From assembly GCA_963169455.1 (NCBI GenBank), contig CAUJDW010000158.1, positions 17,102 through 81,101 on the forward strand: a stretch of 64,000 nucleotides of DNA. The letters run 5' to 3'. Below, piece by piece: positions 19,099 to 28,478 of the stretch. The translations under genes and the position numbers were made by a program. The first letter of the stretch is position 1; each line of letters opens with the position of its first letter. The DNA is from Bacteroidota bacterium (GTDB lineage: Bacteria; Bacteroidota; Bacteroidia; Chitinophagales; Saprospiraceae). Below the pieces are notes generated by a model, which was not told where the DNA came from, did no database searches, and saw only the letters and a program-made list of their open reading frames with translations.

Positions 19099-20448
19099 AT
19101 GACCAAACTCTATTTGTGGGGCCTGCTGGCCATACTCAGCTTCAGCGCCGGCGCCCAATCTGCCGAAAGTTGCCTCCTGCGCTGTGAAATACAGGGCTGC
19201 CCGGAGCCTCCCAGCCTGTTCGAATTCAACGGCATCACCTTTTCTCCGGCCCTGCAGGCGGTGAAAACCGGAGGAGCCGGCTACGAATTCCGGATACCCG
19301 TTTCCGCCCCGCGCTTTTATTACCTGGGCTCCAATACCAATAACATGGCCCCAATCATCCTGGGCTCCGAGCCGGAAGTGCTCGTCAAAGGGAGCTGCGG
19401 CGCCCTGCGGGCGGCCGCCATCGAGCAGTCGAAGCTCAACCAGGACTACACCGCCCTTAAGGTAAAGATGGACGAAATGCGCAACCAGGCTGGCCAGCTG
19501 ATCCGGCAGTATCAGGTCTCCTTTGGCGAAAAGCGGGAAGCCGTCGTGGCGGAAATGAAAGTACTGGACGAACGGAAGCTGGCCCTGCTCGATTCAATGC
19601 GGCAGGCCAGCCCCTTCCTGGGCAAGATCGTGGCCCTGAACACCTACCTCAGCTTCCAGAATTACCCCAAAGGCTACAGCGATGAAATAGAATATTTCGC
19701 CAAAGAGTATTTCAGCTTCGTGGATTTCAAAGACCCGGACTACCAGCACCTGCCCTGGGTGTACGAGGCTTTCCGCAACTACACCACCACTATCGTCAGC
19801 GTGCGCCTCAGCGAAGAAAAACAGAAGGAATACCTGGATGGCGCGCTGGCGGCTATCCCCAAGGGCAGCTCCACTTTCAAGCTGGCGCTGGCCGGGATAC
19901 TCAACGTCCTGCAGCAGAAGAACAACAGCAACTATCTGCCTTTCGCCAACCTCTTCGTGGAATCCTTCCGGGATTCGGACCCGGCCGCGGTGGCCAACCT
20001 GCAGATGGAGATCAAAAAATCCCAGAGTTTCATGATCGGTGGAGAAGCCCCCGATTTCACCCAGAAAACCCCGGATGGCAAGGATATGAGCCTCAGCGAG
20101 CTGCGCGGGAAGGTCGTCCTGATCGACTTCTGGGCCAGCTGGTGCGGCCCCTGCCGCCGGGAAAACCCTAATGTCGTGCGGATGTACAACCAATACAAAG
20201 ACAAGGGCTTCGACATCCTGGGCGTCAGCCTCGACAAAACCCAGGACCGCTGGGTGGAAGCCATTCAACAGGACGGGCTGGGCTGGCACCACGTAAGCGA
20301 CCTGAAAGGCTGGTCGAACGAAGTAGCACAGGCTTACGGCGTGCGCTCCATCCCGCATACCGTGCTTATCGACGCCGAAGGCAAAATACTGGCCCGCAAC
20401 CTGCGCGGCGAAGCGTTGGAGCAGAAACTGGCCGAGCTTTTCGATTGA
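19099..20448 (+). CDS. TlpA/ResA-like thiol-disulfide oxidoreductase
   Basis: Predicted 449-residue exported protein. Signal peptide 'MTKLYLWGLLAILSFSAGAQ'; residues about 25-110 resemble the DUF4369 beta domain found before TlpA domains in Bacteroidota; a helical linker follows; the C-terminal 140 residues are a thioredoxin fold with the active site 'WASWCGPCRRENPN' (near residue 350) and the cis-Pro region 'VRSIPHTVLI'. It probably reduces or isomerises disulfides in the periplasm, for example during cytochrome c or envelope protein maturation. The next gene starts within about 10 bp. Confidence 0.92.
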   Translation: MTKLYLWGLLAILSFSAGAQSAESCLLRCEIQGCPEPPSLFEFNGITFSPALQAVKTGGAGYEFRIPVSAPRFYYLGSNTNNMAPIILGSEPEVLVKGSCGALRAAAIEQSKLNQDYTALKVKMDEMRNQAGQLIRQYQVSFGEKREAVVAEMKVLDERKLALLDSMRQASPFLGKIVALNTYLSFQNYPKGYSDEIEYFAKEYFSFVDFKDPDYQHLPWVYEAFRNYTTTIVSVRLSEEKQKEYLDGALAAIPKGSSTFKLALAGILNVLQQKNNSNYLPFANLFVESFRDSDPAAVANLQMEIKKSQSFMIGGEAPDFTQKTPDGKDMSLSELRGKVVLIDFWASWCGPCRRENPNVVRMYNQYKDKGFDILGVSLDKTQDRWVEAIQQDGLGWHHVSDLKGWSNEVAQAYGVRSIPHTVLIDAEGKILARNLRGEALEQKLAELFD

Positions 20449-20456
20449 TCAGAACG

Positions 20457-21224
20457 ATGCTTGAACTCAACTTTAAAACCTTCGGGCAGGGCAGCCCCGT
20501 CGTCATCCTCCACGGCCTTTTCGGTATGCTGGACAACCTCCAGGCCGTGGGCCGCAGGCTGGCGGAGAACCACACGGTCTATCTCGTCGACCAGCGCAAC
20601 CACGGGCGGTCGCCCCACCACGAGAATATGGACTACCCCTGCATGGCCGAAGACCTGCTCCACTTCATGGAGTCTCAGTGGATGTTCAAAGCCCACATCA
20701 TCGGGCATTCCATGGGCGGCAAAACAGCCATGGAGTTCGCGCTCAACCACCCCCATATGGTGGACAAGCTGGTAGTGGTGGACATCGCCCCAAAGGCCTA
20801 TCCGGGCGGGCACCAGGAAATTTTCGACGCCCTTATGTCCGTCAGGCTGCCCCAGCTCACAGAGCGCAGCGAGGTTTTCGAACAACTGAAGCAACACATC
20901 AGGGACTACGGCGTCCTGCAGTTCCTTATGAAAAACCTCTCCCGCAATAAAAAGGGCGGGCTCGAGTGGAAGATGAACCTGCCGGTGCTGTACAAAAACT
21001 ACCGGAACCTGCTGGCTTCCGTAGATGCGGACGAGCCCTTCGAAGGCCCGGCCCTCTTTATCCGCGGCGACAAGTCGGGCTACATCCTCGACGAAGACCT
21101 GTTCGCGATCAGGGCCCTGTTCCCCCGGGCAAGCCTGGAAACCATTCACGGCTCCGGCCACTGGGTGCACGCCGAACGGCCGGAAGAGCTGCTGCGGTTG
21201 GCCCGGGGATTCCTGGAGGGCTGA
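20457..21224 (+). CDS. Alpha/beta hydrolase, YbfF-type esterase
   Basis: Predicted 255-residue cytosolic hydrolase. Features are the oxyanion segment 'ILHGLFGMLDNLQ', 'DQRNHGRSPH', the nucleophile elbow 'GHSMGG' (Ser near residue 85), and a C-terminal His in 'IHGSGHWVHAERPEE'. This combination is typical of the YbfF/acyl-CoA-esterase branch. A TTG at 20445 overlapping the previous stop is an alternative start, but the ATG at 20457 gives the normal N-terminus. It likely forms an operon with the thioredoxin-like gene. Substrate unknown. Confidence 0.9.
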   Translation: MLELNFKTFGQGSPVVILHGLFGMLDNLQAVGRRLAENHTVYLVDQRNHGRSPHHENMDYPCMAEDLLHFMESQWMFKAHIIGHSMGGKTAMEFALNHPHMVDKLVVVDIAPKAYPGGHQEIFDALMSVRLPQLTERSEVFEQLKQHIRDYGVLQFLMKNLSRNKKGGLEWKMNLPVLYKNYRNLLASVDADEPFEGPALFIRGDKSGYILDEDLFAIRALFPRASLETIHGSGHWVHAERPEELLRLARGFLEG

Positions 21225-21314
21225 CACCGGGGAGAGTAGCCAATCTGCCGGCGGAGTAAAATTTGTGCCCGGGAAAGTGTAATTTTATTTAAAAACCACA
21301 CCATCCAGCACTTC

Positions 21315-22493
21315 ATGCCCGGAATCTACTTCCATATCCCTTTTTGCAAGCAGGCCTGCCACTACTGCAACTTTCACTTTTCCACCTCGCTCAGGAACAA
21401 GGAAGCGATGTTGCCGGCCATGTTGCGGGAGCTGGATCTGCGGAAGGATTACCTGAAGGAAAAGGAACTGGACAGCATTTACTTCGGCGGCGGCACCCCC
21501 AGCCTGCTCACGGCGGCAGAACTGATGCTTTTTTTCGACGCCATCGGCAAATACTTCACCCTCCGGCCCGGCGCCGAAATTACCCTGGAGGCCAACCCCG
21601 ACGACCTCACTGCCGAAAATATCCGCGCCCTGCGCGACACCCCCGTCAACCGCCTGAGCATCGGCATTCAGTCCTTCCGGGAAGAAGACCTGCGGTTTTT
21701 CAACCGGGCCCACAACGCCGCACAGGCCCGGGCCTGCCTGGAAAAGGCCCTGAGCGCCGGTTTTTCCAACCTGACCATCGACCTCATTTACGGCGCTCCT
21801 ACTACCAGCGACAAGCATTGGGCGGAAAACCTCGACATTTTTTTCAGCTACGGCATTCCCCATCTTTCCAGCTACGCCCTGACAGTGGAAGCACGAACCG
21901 CCCTGGCTCATTTCATCAATACCGGCAAGGCCCCGGCAATCGATGAGGAAAAAACCGCCCGGCAGTACGAATACCTCCTGGCCTCCATGAAGGCGCACCA
22001 TTATATACATTACGAAATTTCAAACTTTGCCCTGCCCGGCCACTTCGCAGTGCACAACTCCAGCTACTGGCGGGGCGAAGCCTACCTCGGCATCGGCCCC
22101 AGCGCCCACAGCTTCAACGGCGAAAGCCGGCAGTGGAACGTGGCGAATAACGCCCACTATATCCGCCTCCTGGCAAACCCGACAGGTTTGCCAAACCTGT
22201 CGGGTTTGCCCGAGGTATTCGAAATCGAATACCTTTCGCCCGCCACCCGCTACAACGAGTATGCCATGACCGGCCTGCGCACCATCTGGGGGGTGGAACT
22301 TTCCCGCCTGCGGCAGATGGGGGCGGAATACGAAAGCTATTTCCTGAGCCACATCCGGCCCTTCCTCGAAACCGGCCTGGCAGAACAGGAGGGCGGCATC
22401 ATCCGCCTGACCGATGCTGGCAGCCTGATGGCGGATGGTATCGCCTCCGCCGTATTCATCGTAGGCAAGGATGACTTAAGCCGCAATCCATAA
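21315..22493 (+). CDS. hemW: HemW, heme chaperone / radical SAM protein
   Basis: Predicted 392-residue radical SAM protein. 'FHIPFCKQACHYCNF' gives the CxxxCxxC cluster motif followed by Asn-Phe; the fourth cysteine of true coproporphyrinogen oxidase HemN is absent, so this is HemW, which delivers heme to respiratory enzymes. Further motifs are 'YFGGGTPSLL', 'EANPDDLT', 'NRLSIGIQSF', 'DLIYGAP', and 'RYNEYAMTGLRT' in the C-terminal domain. A 39-bp palindrome adds 13 codons in frame at about residues 286-299 (separate entry), a place where family members have a variable loop. Confidence 0.95.
   Translation: MPGIYFHIPFCKQACHYCNFHFSTSLRNKEAMLPAMLRELDLRKDYLKEKELDSIYFGGGTPSLLTAAELMLFFDAIGKYFTLRPGAEITLEANPDDLTAENIRALRDTPVNRLSIGIQSFREEDLRFFNRAHNAAQARACLEKALSAGFSNLTIDLIYGAPTTSDKHWAENLDIFFSYGIPHLSSYALTVEARTALAHFINTGKAPAIDEEKTARQYEYLLASMKAHHYIHYEISNFALPGHFAVHNSSYWRGEAYLGIGPSAHSFNGESRQWNVANNAHYIRLLANPTGLPNLSGLPEVFEIEYLSPATRYNEYAMTGLRTIWGVELSRLRQMGAEYESYFLSHIRPFLETGLAEQEGGIIRLTDAGSLMADGIASAVFIVGKDDLSRNP
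22172..22210. repeat. 39-bp palindrome inside hemW coding sequence
   Basis: Perfect 18-bp arms GGCAAACCCGACAGGTTT (22172-22189) and AAACCTGTCGGGTTTGCC (22193-22210) with the 3-nt loop GCC. It is 13 codons long, keeps the hemW frame and encodes roughly 'ANPTGLPNLSGLP'. Its sequence is unrelated to hemW conservation and looks like a mobile palindromic repeat that was accepted in a loop. Confidence 0.85.
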
Positions 22494-22680
22494 TTTTTTT
22501 GATTAAACTTTTTTGTTTAAACGCTCTCCGGCGCAACTCCCTGCTTTTTGTTTTAAAAACAAACTTTAACCGGCAAACGGAAAGCCCGCCCAAAGAATGC
22601 GCCCGGCTGAATGCCAGGCCCAACCCTGTTGAAGAAAGGAATGCAAAACAAAACAGCAAAACAAAAAAATGTTTTAAAAA

Positions 22681-22712
22681 TTTGCTTTTTTAAAACAAAT
22701 CGTGCAACTTTG
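22681..22712 (+). promoter_or_regulatory. Putative promoter of the antirepressor-like gene
   Basis: TTTG at 22681-22684 and CAACTTTG at 22705-22712 are 20 bp apart and fit the Bacteroidota -33/-7 pattern with one mismatch. The ATG follows at 22739. The spacer upstream (22494-22680) is very AT-rich with inverted words such as TTTGTTTTAAAAACAAA. Confidence 0.45.
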
Positions 22713-22738
22713 TGGATGTAACCAGTATACACCCACTC

Positions 22739-23545
22739 ATGGAACTTCAGGTATACGTCAGCAAAAAAGGGACAAAAGTGGTCGCAGCGACCAACCTCCA
22801 TCAGGTATTGCAGTTGCCGGACCACCACTACGCAGCCAATGTCAAAAGTTGGCTTACTGATGTTTATGATTTCCGGGACGGCATCCGCCGGCCAGTGCGT
22901 ATGCAGGATTTCGCCCCCCGAAACGCCCCGGGAAATACCATCGTGAAGGACTACTATCTGACGGTGGAACTGGCAAAACGCATCACCCTGCATTCAAAAA
23001 GCAGGGCCAAGCTGAAGTTCGCCAAGTGGCTGCACGCGCTGGAAAGCGAGCCGGAACAGGCGGGCGGGCTTAATAAGGACCAGGTGCTCCACGTGCTCGA
23101 ACTGGCAAAGGCCATGGGCATGGTTTCCTGCCAGGAAGCGGCCGAAAAACGGCACCTGCAGGTCTATGAACAGCGCAACGGAGATGCCGCCAACTGGTGG
23201 AAACACCGCGCGGAAGTGCTGGGGTATTCCGCCGAATCCCTCCGGGAAAAACTGAATGCCCTGGGGAAAAAAGCCCGGGGAAAAACCCAGCGCCACATGC
23301 TGATGCAACTGGATCCCTACGAACTGATCCGGACAGGCGTTATCGACCTCTTTATGGCCATGGGCAAAAACGAACGCTACGCCCGCAGCATGGGCGACCT
23401 GGCCAAAGCCTTCGCCCGGGAACTGAAGGTGGAAGTGTTCGACGACCGCAGCGAATCCCTGCTATTCGCCCCCAATGCCAATGACCGGCTGGTCAATGAA
23501 CTGAAAGCCTTCGAACACGCAGGGCGGCTGAGCGTCTGGTCGTAA
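22739..23545 (+). CDS. AntA/KilA-like antirepressor-domain protein
   Basis: Predicted 268-residue protein. Residues about 10-95 ('ATNLHQVLQLPDHHYAANV', 'GNTIVKDYYLTVELAKRI', 'AKLKFAKWLHALE') match the pattern of the phage AntA/AntB antirepressor domain: helix, variable basic loop, then 'DYYLT.E.AK'. The remainder is helical with basic patches ('KKARGKTQRHML') and may bind DNA. Related genes occur singly in Bacteroidota chromosomes, so this need not be a prophage remnant; no phage or integrase gene is nearby. I prefer the ATG at 22739 over an upstream alternative (22712) that overlaps the promoter. Confidence 0.65.
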   Translation: MELQVYVSKKGTKVVAATNLHQVLQLPDHHYAANVKSWLTDVYDFRDGIRRPVRMQDFAPRNAPGNTIVKDYYLTVELAKRITLHSKSRAKLKFAKWLHALESEPEQAGGLNKDQVLHVLELAKAMGMVSCQEAAEKRHLQVYEQRNGDAANWWKHRAEVLGYSAESLREKLNALGKKARGKTQRHMLMQLDPYELIRTGVIDLFMAMGKNERYARSMGDLAKAFARELKVEVFDDRSESLLFAPNANDRLVNELKAFEHAGRLSVWS

Positions 23546-23582
23546 GCCGTGATCGCAGTGTATGTATACTCAACGGAATAGG

Positions 23583-23604
23583 TTTTCCCGATAAATCGGG
23601 AGAA
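23583..23604. terminator. Short hairpin between convergent genes
   Basis: TTTTCCCGAT-AA-ATCGGGAGAA forms a 10-bp stem with one G-T pair and a 2-nt loop. It lies in the 71-bp space where the antirepressor-like gene and methylmalonyl-CoA mutase converge and may end both transcripts. Confidence 0.45.
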
Positions 23605-23616
23605 GCGGTGCATTTT

Positions 23617-25758
23617 TCAGCCTTCGACCTTCGTGCTTTCAATGAGCACTTCCAGTATCTGGCTGGCCGCCCGGGCAATCCTCGTACCAGGCCCGAAAAT
23701 GCCGGCCACGCCTTCGCGGTAGAGGAATTCATAATCCTGGTGGGGAATAACCCCCCCAACAACTACCAGGATGTCATCCCTGCCCAGCCTTTTTAATTCC
23801 TGGATAGCCTGAGGAACCAAGGTCTTGTGGCCGGCGGCAAGGGAAGAGATGCCCAGGATATGCACGTCGTTCTCGGCGGCCTGCCGGGCAGCCTCGGCCG
23901 GGGTCTGGAAAAGGGGGCCGATATCCACATCGAAACCAAGGTCAGCGAAACTGGTGGCAATAACTTTTGCGCCGCGGTCGTGCCCGTCCTGACCCAGTTT
24001 GGCGACCATGATCCTGGGGCGGCGGCCTTCCAGCTCGGCAAAGCGGTCGGCAAGGGCGCGGGCTTCTTTGAATTCTGCGTCAGCGCTGATCTCGCTGGAA
24101 TACACACCGGAAACAGATTTGGTTTGAGCGACGAAGCGACCGAAGTGGCGCTCCATGGCGGCGGATATCTCGCCCAGCGTTGCCCGCAGGCGGGCAGCCT
24201 CAATAGCATGGGCCAGCAGATTGCCTTCACCGCTTCCGGCACAATTGTAGAGGGCTTCCAGAGCAGCCTGCACCGCGGCCTCGTCACGCCGGGCCTTGAC
24301 CTCCCGTAGGCGCCTGATCTGGGCCTCGCGTACAACCGTATTGTCCACTTCGAGTATTTCTATCGGCGCCTCTTCTTTCACCTGGAAGATGTTGACGCCC
24401 ACAATACGGTCCTTGCCGCTGTCGATGCGGGCCTGCTTGCGGGCAGCGGCCTCTTCAATGCGCATTTTAGGCGCCCCCTGCTCAATCGCCCGGGCCATTC
24501 CTCCCAGCTCTTCTATCTCCTGGATGTGCCGCCAGGCTCGCCGGGCGAGCTGGGCGGTCAGGTGCTCGACGTAATAAGAGCCTGCCCAGGGGTCGATAGC
24601 CCGGGCAATGTCCGTTTCCCGCTGCAGGTATATCTGCGTGTCGCGGGCAATCTTCGCCGAAAAATCGGTAGGCAGGGCAATGGCCTCGTCAAGCGAGTTG
24701 GTGTGCAGCGACTGGGTTCCGCCCAGGGCGGCCGCCAGGGCCTCGATGCAGGTGCGCGCCACATTGTTAAAAGGGTCCTGTTCGGTCAGGCTCCAGCCGG
24801 AAGTCTGGCAATGGGTGCGCAATGCCATTGATTTGCTGCTCTTCGGATCGAACTGTTTGACAATTTTGGACCACAGCATCCTGCCGGCGCGCATCTTGGC
24901 AATTTCCATGAAATGGTTCATGCCGATGCCCCAGAAAAAGGAAATGCGCGGGGCAAAATCATCGATCTGCAAGCCTGCCTTCAGCCCGGCGCGCAGATAC
25001 TCCAGGCCGTCCGCCAGGGTGTAGGCCAGCTCGATGTCCGCCGGGGCGCCCGCCTCGTGCATGTGGTAGCCGCTGATGCTGATGGAGTTGAATCGCGGCA
25101 TGTGCCGGGAGGTAAATTCAAAGATATCCGCAATGATGCGCATGGAAGGCCCCGGTGGATAGATGTAGGTGTTGCGCACCATAAATTCTTTCAGGATGTC
25201 ATTCTGGATCGTGCCGTCCAGTTGCTCCAGTGCTACGCCCTGCTCCTCGGCTGCAACGATGTAAAAGGCCATAACCGGAATAACCGCCCCGTTCATGGTC
25301 ATGGAAACCGACATTTCACCCAGTGGGATCTGGTCGAAGAGTATCTTCATATCCTCAACCGTATCGATGGCGACGCCAGCTTTGCCCACATCGCCGAAGA
25401 CGCGCTCGTGGTCGGAATCGTAGCCCCGGTGGGTGGCCAGGTCAAAAGCAACGGACAGGCCTTTCTGGCCCTGCGCCAGGTTGCGGCGGTAAAAGGCATT
25501 GCTTTCTTCGGCAGTAGAAAAACCAGAATACTGACGGATCGTCCAGGGGCGGACGGTGTACATGGAACTGTAGGGGCCGCGGAGGAATGGGGGAATACCC
25601 GCCGCATAAGACAGATGCCCCATGCCTTCGATGTCTTCCGGCCCGAAAACAGCTTTGACTGTTATATTCTCAGGGGTTTCCCAATCTTCTCCCTTGTGCT
25701 TGCCAGCTTCCAATGCGGTACGGTTGAGGGGGATATTACTAAAATCCGGGCGAGCCAT
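23617..25758 (-). CDS. mutB: Methylmalonyl-CoA mutase, large subunit type
   Basis: Predicted 713-residue adenosylcobalamin enzyme that interconverts (R)-methylmalonyl-CoA and succinyl-CoA. The N-terminal TIM barrel shows '[20 protein letters not shown]', '[14 protein letters not shown]', '[16 protein letters not shown]' and '[20 protein letters not shown]'. The C-terminal B12 domain has the base-off motif DxHxxG in '[12 protein letters not shown]' and '[11 protein letters not shown]'. I take the ATG at 25758 ('MARPDFSN'); a TTG eight codons upstream is less likely. No small-subunit or meaB gene is adjacent. No B12 riboswitch is visible in front. Confidence 0.96.
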   Translation of the reverse strand: MARPDFSNIPLNRTALEAGKHKGEDWETPENITVKAVFGPEDIEGMGHLSYAAGIPPFLRGPYSSMYTVRPWTIRQYSGFSTAEESNAFYRRNLAQGQKGLSVAFDLATHRGYDSDHERVFGDVGKAGVAIDTVEDMKILFDQIPLGEMSVSMTMNGAVIPVMAFYIVAAEEQGVALEQLDGTIQNDILKEFMVRNTYIYPPGPSMRIIADIFEFTSRHMPRFNSISISGYHMHEAGAPADIELAYTLADGLEYLRAGLKAGLQIDDFAPRISFFWGIGMNHFMEIAKMRAGRMLWSKIVKQFDPKSSKSMALRTHCQTSGWSLTEQDPFNNVARTCIEALAAALGGTQSLHTNSLDEAIALPTDFSAKIARDTQIYLQRETDIARAIDPWAGSYYVEHLTAQLARRAWRHIQEIEELGGMARAIEQGAPKMRIEEAAARKQARIDSGKDRIVGVNIFQVKEEAPIEILEVDNTVVREAQIRRLREVKARRDEAAVQAALEALYNCAGSGEGNLLAHAIEAARLRATLGEISAAMERHFGRFVAQTKSVSGVYSSEISADAEFKEARALADRFAELEGRRPRIMVAKLGQDGHDRGAKVIATSFADLGFDVDIGPLFQTPAEAARQAAENDVHILGISSLAAGHKTLVPQAIQELKRLGRDDILVVVGGVIPHQDYEFLYREGVAGIFGPGTRIARAASQILEVLIESTKVEG

Positions 25759-25782
25759 ATTAATGATTTTGATCGTTTCCAA

Positions 25783-26255
25783 TTCAGATACAAGTTAACA
25801 AACTGTATCCAATTAGAAAAGGGCGCCTCCCGAATTCGGAAGCCCGCCCTCTCCTGTCGTCGAAAAACTACCAGTTCTTTGGCTTTTCGCCCCTGCATCC
25901 CCGTTTTCTTCCTGGGCCTGGGGGCCTTTCCCTGCATCCGGTGGCTGGGCGAATATTTGTATTACTGTAAAAGCCGGCAAAAGGGAGGCTGTTGTGGGCA
26001 GGGTGCACCATAGCCCTGTTTTGTGTTTAAAAGATGCCCCATAGCTAAAAGGGTTTGAGGGTCGAGGGTTGAGGTTGCAGGTTTTGTTCCAAGGTGCTTC
26101 CCGAGGGCCCCTGAAACTTTAAACCTGCAACCTGCACGCCACTATTTAGTGAGGCGGCCCTTTCGGCCACGAGAATTCAAGTATTTGAGATCAGAAAACC
26201 CTTTGAATCCGGCTAATCCATCCCGGCAATCGGATAAATCCCTTAAATCCAGGTA
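25783..26255. other. Intergenic stretch, 473 bp, with inverted repeats
   Basis: No gene seen. A GC-rich hairpin around 25821-25849 (outer GGGCG/CGCCC, inner CCGAATTCGG) lies in the 5' leader of the mutase. GAGGTTGCAGGTTT (26071-26084) is an inverted repeat of AAACCTGCAACCTGC (26121-26135), and the latter includes one copy of the dispersed GAAACTTT-type repeat (26111-26135). Confidence 0.6.
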
Positions 26256-27011
26256 TTATTTCAGCTGGAAGCGCACCGGCAGTTTCATCTCCACTCTGAC
26301 CGGGCGGCCGCGCTGCAGGCCAGGTGTCCAATGGGGCATATTTCTTGCCACGCGGAGGGCCTCCTGCCCACAGTTGCCACCAATATCCTTCACCACCCGT
26401 GCATCGGTAATGGAGCCATCCTTTTCAATAATGAACTGCACGATGACCAGGCCTTCAATGTTGTTGGTGCGGGCAAAATCCGGGTATCGGATATTTTCAG
26501 CGAAGTACCGGAGTACTGCGCGGTTAGAACAAAGCTCCCGCTCGTCTCTGGTTGGCGCCGAGGCGCAGTCACCAAAACGGGGCATTTCTTCCACGATCTT
26601 GAATATCTCCGTGGTCGTTTCCTTTTTTTCGAAAACGATCAGCGGCGCCGGTTTTGCAGTGGCCGGGCCGGCAGAGGGTTCCGCGAAAACGCTGTGTGCT
26701 GCCTGGGCGTCAACCACTTCCTCAATGGCCAGCGGAAAAGGCTCAGCGGCAAACCCGGGTTCGGCTTCAGGAACGATCTCAGTGGACAGGCGGACGGGCG
26801 GCGGCGGCAAGGGCCGGGAAGGCTGCTGTACGGTGCGCACCACCTCTATTTCGGGTTCATCATTGAGGACGTCAAATGGCATATCATCCGCTTCATAATG
26901 GATGGTAGTCCAGTTGAACGCCAATACAGCAATGGCCAAAGAAACCACCAGGCCAAGCTTGAAGTAGATCGCCCGGTTTTTGTCTAAACGGGAAATATCC
27001 TGACGTATCAT
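26256..27011 (-). CDS. Energy transducer TonB
   Basis: Predicted 251-residue inner-membrane protein that couples the proton-motive force to outer-membrane receptors. One N-terminal transmembrane helix ('LGLVVSLAIAVLAFNW') is followed by a Pro-rich periplasmic segment ('QPSRPLPPPPVRLSTE') and the C-terminal TonB domain ('AENIRYPDFARTNNIEGLVI', 'VQFIIEKDGSITDARVVKDI', 'MPHWTPGLQRGRPVRVEMKL'). An internal Cys pair ('DCASAPTRDERELCS') precedes the domain, as in many Bacteroidota TonB paralogs. No ExbB/ExbD genes are adjacent. Divergent from the M16 peptidase. Confidence 0.92.
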   Translation of the reverse strand: MIRQDISRLDKNRAIYFKLGLVVSLAIAVLAFNWTTIHYEADDMPFDVLNDEPEIEVVRTVQQPSRPLPPPPVRLSTEIVPEAEPGFAAEPFPLAIEEVVDAQAAHSVFAEPSAGPATAKPAPLIVFEKKETTTEIFKIVEEMPRFGDCASAPTRDERELCSNRAVLRYFAENIRYPDFARTNNIEGLVIVQFIIEKDGSITDARVVKDIGGNCGQEALRVARNMPHWTPGLQRGRPVRVEMKLPVRFQLK

Positions 27012-27103
27012 AAGATGGCTTTTGTTCTTGCCATCGGGCCCGATGCGGTTAAACGAAATTCCCGCGGAACGTATTCAACCAGATAGATGCAAAGGCGTTC
27101 TAT

Positions 27104-27138
27104 TTTGGTGCATAGCGTGCCGATTTTTGATACTTTTG
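27104..27138 (+). promoter_or_regulatory. Putative promoter of the M16 peptidase gene
   Basis: TACTTTTG (27131-27138) matches the TAnnTTTG element, and TTTG lies at 27104-27107, 23 bp upstream, slightly more than usual. The GTG start follows 66 bp later. Confidence 0.45.
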
Positions 27139-27203
27139 CACGCAAAGGCTTTTGAAATGAGGCAGGTTTTTATTGACAGCCTTTCACTCAAAAATGCAGT
27201 ACA

Positions 27204-28478
27204 GTGATACAATTTGAAAGGTTTGAACTGGACAACGGCCTCCGGGTGCTGGTCCACGAAGATTACAGCACGCCCATGGCGGCCGTAAACGTGTTGTACA
27301 ACGTAGGGGCGCGGGATGAATCGCCCGAAAAAACGGGCTTCGCCCATTTATTCGAACACCTGATGTTCGGCGGATCGGCCAACATTCCCGATTTCGATAC
27401 GCCCATCCAGATGGCGGGCGGCGAGAACAACGCTTTTACCAACAACGACATCACCAACTTTTACGACACCCTGCCGGTAGAGAACCTGGAAACGGCTTTC
27501 TGGCTGGAATCCGACCGCATGCTGGCGCTGAATTTCGATGAGAAAGTGCTGGACGTTCAACGGAAGGTCGTCGTGGAAGAATTTAAGGAAACCTGCCTCA
27601 ACCAACCCTACGGTGATGTGTGGCACTACATTTCCGACATGGCCTACAAGGTGCACCCTTACCGCTGGCCGACGATCGGCAAGGCGCCCAAACACGTGGA
27701 GGACGCTACGATGGAGGATGTCAAAAGCTTTTTCTACCACTACTACCGCCCCAACAACGCCATCCTGGTGGTGGCCGGCCCGGTGAAAACGGAGGAGGTG
27801 AAGCGCCTGGCGGAGAAGTGGTTCGGCGATATTCCGCGGGGAGAGAACGTCATCCGCAAATTGCCCCAGGAACCGCCGCAAAAGCGCCTGGAAAAGCGCA
27901 TCCGGGAAGCCAATGTGCCTGTGGACGCCCTCTACCTGGCCTTCCACATGCCGGCCCGAACCGACCCCGATTACTACGTCGTCGACCTGATCTCCGACAT
28001 TCTCTGCAATGGCAATTCCTCCCGCCTGTACCACCGGCTGCTCAAAGAGCAGCAGCTCTTCACCAGTATCGACTGCTACATCTCGGGCAGCATCGACCCG
28101 GGCTTGTTTATCATTGAGGGCAAACCTTCGGAAGGCGTCAGCCTGGAACAGGCTTCGGAAGCTATCTGGAAAGAGCTGGAGTTGCTCAAGTCCGAACCTG
28201 TTCCCGATATGGAACTGCAAAAGGTGAAAAACAAGGCGGAAAGCACCCTGATCTTCTCGGAACTGAGCCCCCTCAACAAGGCGATCAACCTGGCATATTT
28301 CGAACTGCTGGGCGATGTCGAGCTCATCAACAGGGAAGCGGAACTCTACCTGCAGGTTTCAGCCGAAGACATCCAGCGCCTGGCCCGGGAAATCCTCATC
28401 GAGGATAATTGCTCCGAGTTGTTCTATAAAGCTCAGAAAGGGGAAGTGAAAGTAATACAGCAGCCCTCCGCCTCTTAA
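27204..28478 (+). CDS. M16-family zinc metallopeptidase
   Basis: Predicted 424-residue peptidase of the insulinase/processing-peptidase type. The inverted zinc motif HxxEH is present in 'FAHLFEHLMFGGSAN' (around residue 50) with 'GGENNAFTNNDITNFYDTLP' downstream and the second M16 half from about residue 190 ('YYRPNNAILVVAGPVKTEEV'). No signal peptide is apparent, so a cytosolic or later-processed location is open. The start codon is GTG (27204); the nearest ATG upstream is out of frame. Many relatives occur as pairs with an inactive partner, but only one is present here. Its end overlaps the convergent small membrane gene by four bases. Confidence 0.93.
   Translation: MIQFERFELDNGLRVLVHEDYSTPMAAVNVLYNVGARDESPEKTGFAHLFEHLMFGGSANIPDFDTPIQMAGGENNAFTNNDITNFYDTLPVENLETAFWLESDRMLALNFDEKVLDVQRKVVVEEFKETCLNQPYGDVWHYISDMAYKVHPYRWPTIGKAPKHVEDATMEDVKSFFYHYYRPNNAILVVAGPVKTEEVKRLAEKWFGDIPRGENVIRKLPQEPPQKRLEKRIREANVPVDALYLAFHMPARTDPDYYVVDLISDILCNGNSSRLYHRLLKEQQLFTSIDCYISGSIDPGLFIIEGKPSEGVSLEQASEAIWKELELLKSEPVPDMELQKVKNKAESTLIFSELSPLNKAINLAYFELLGDVELINREAELYLQVSAEDIQRLAREILIEDNCSELFYKAQKGEVKVIQQPSAS

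Noticed and set aside
22739..23545. Prophage region
   Set aside because: Only one antirepressor-like gene; no integrase, structural or lysis genes and no attachment repeats around it.
25759..26255. Cobalamin riboswitch before methylmalonyl-CoA mutase
   Set aside because: No B12-box (GCCACTG-like) or conserved cores seen in the leader; only a simple hairpin is present.
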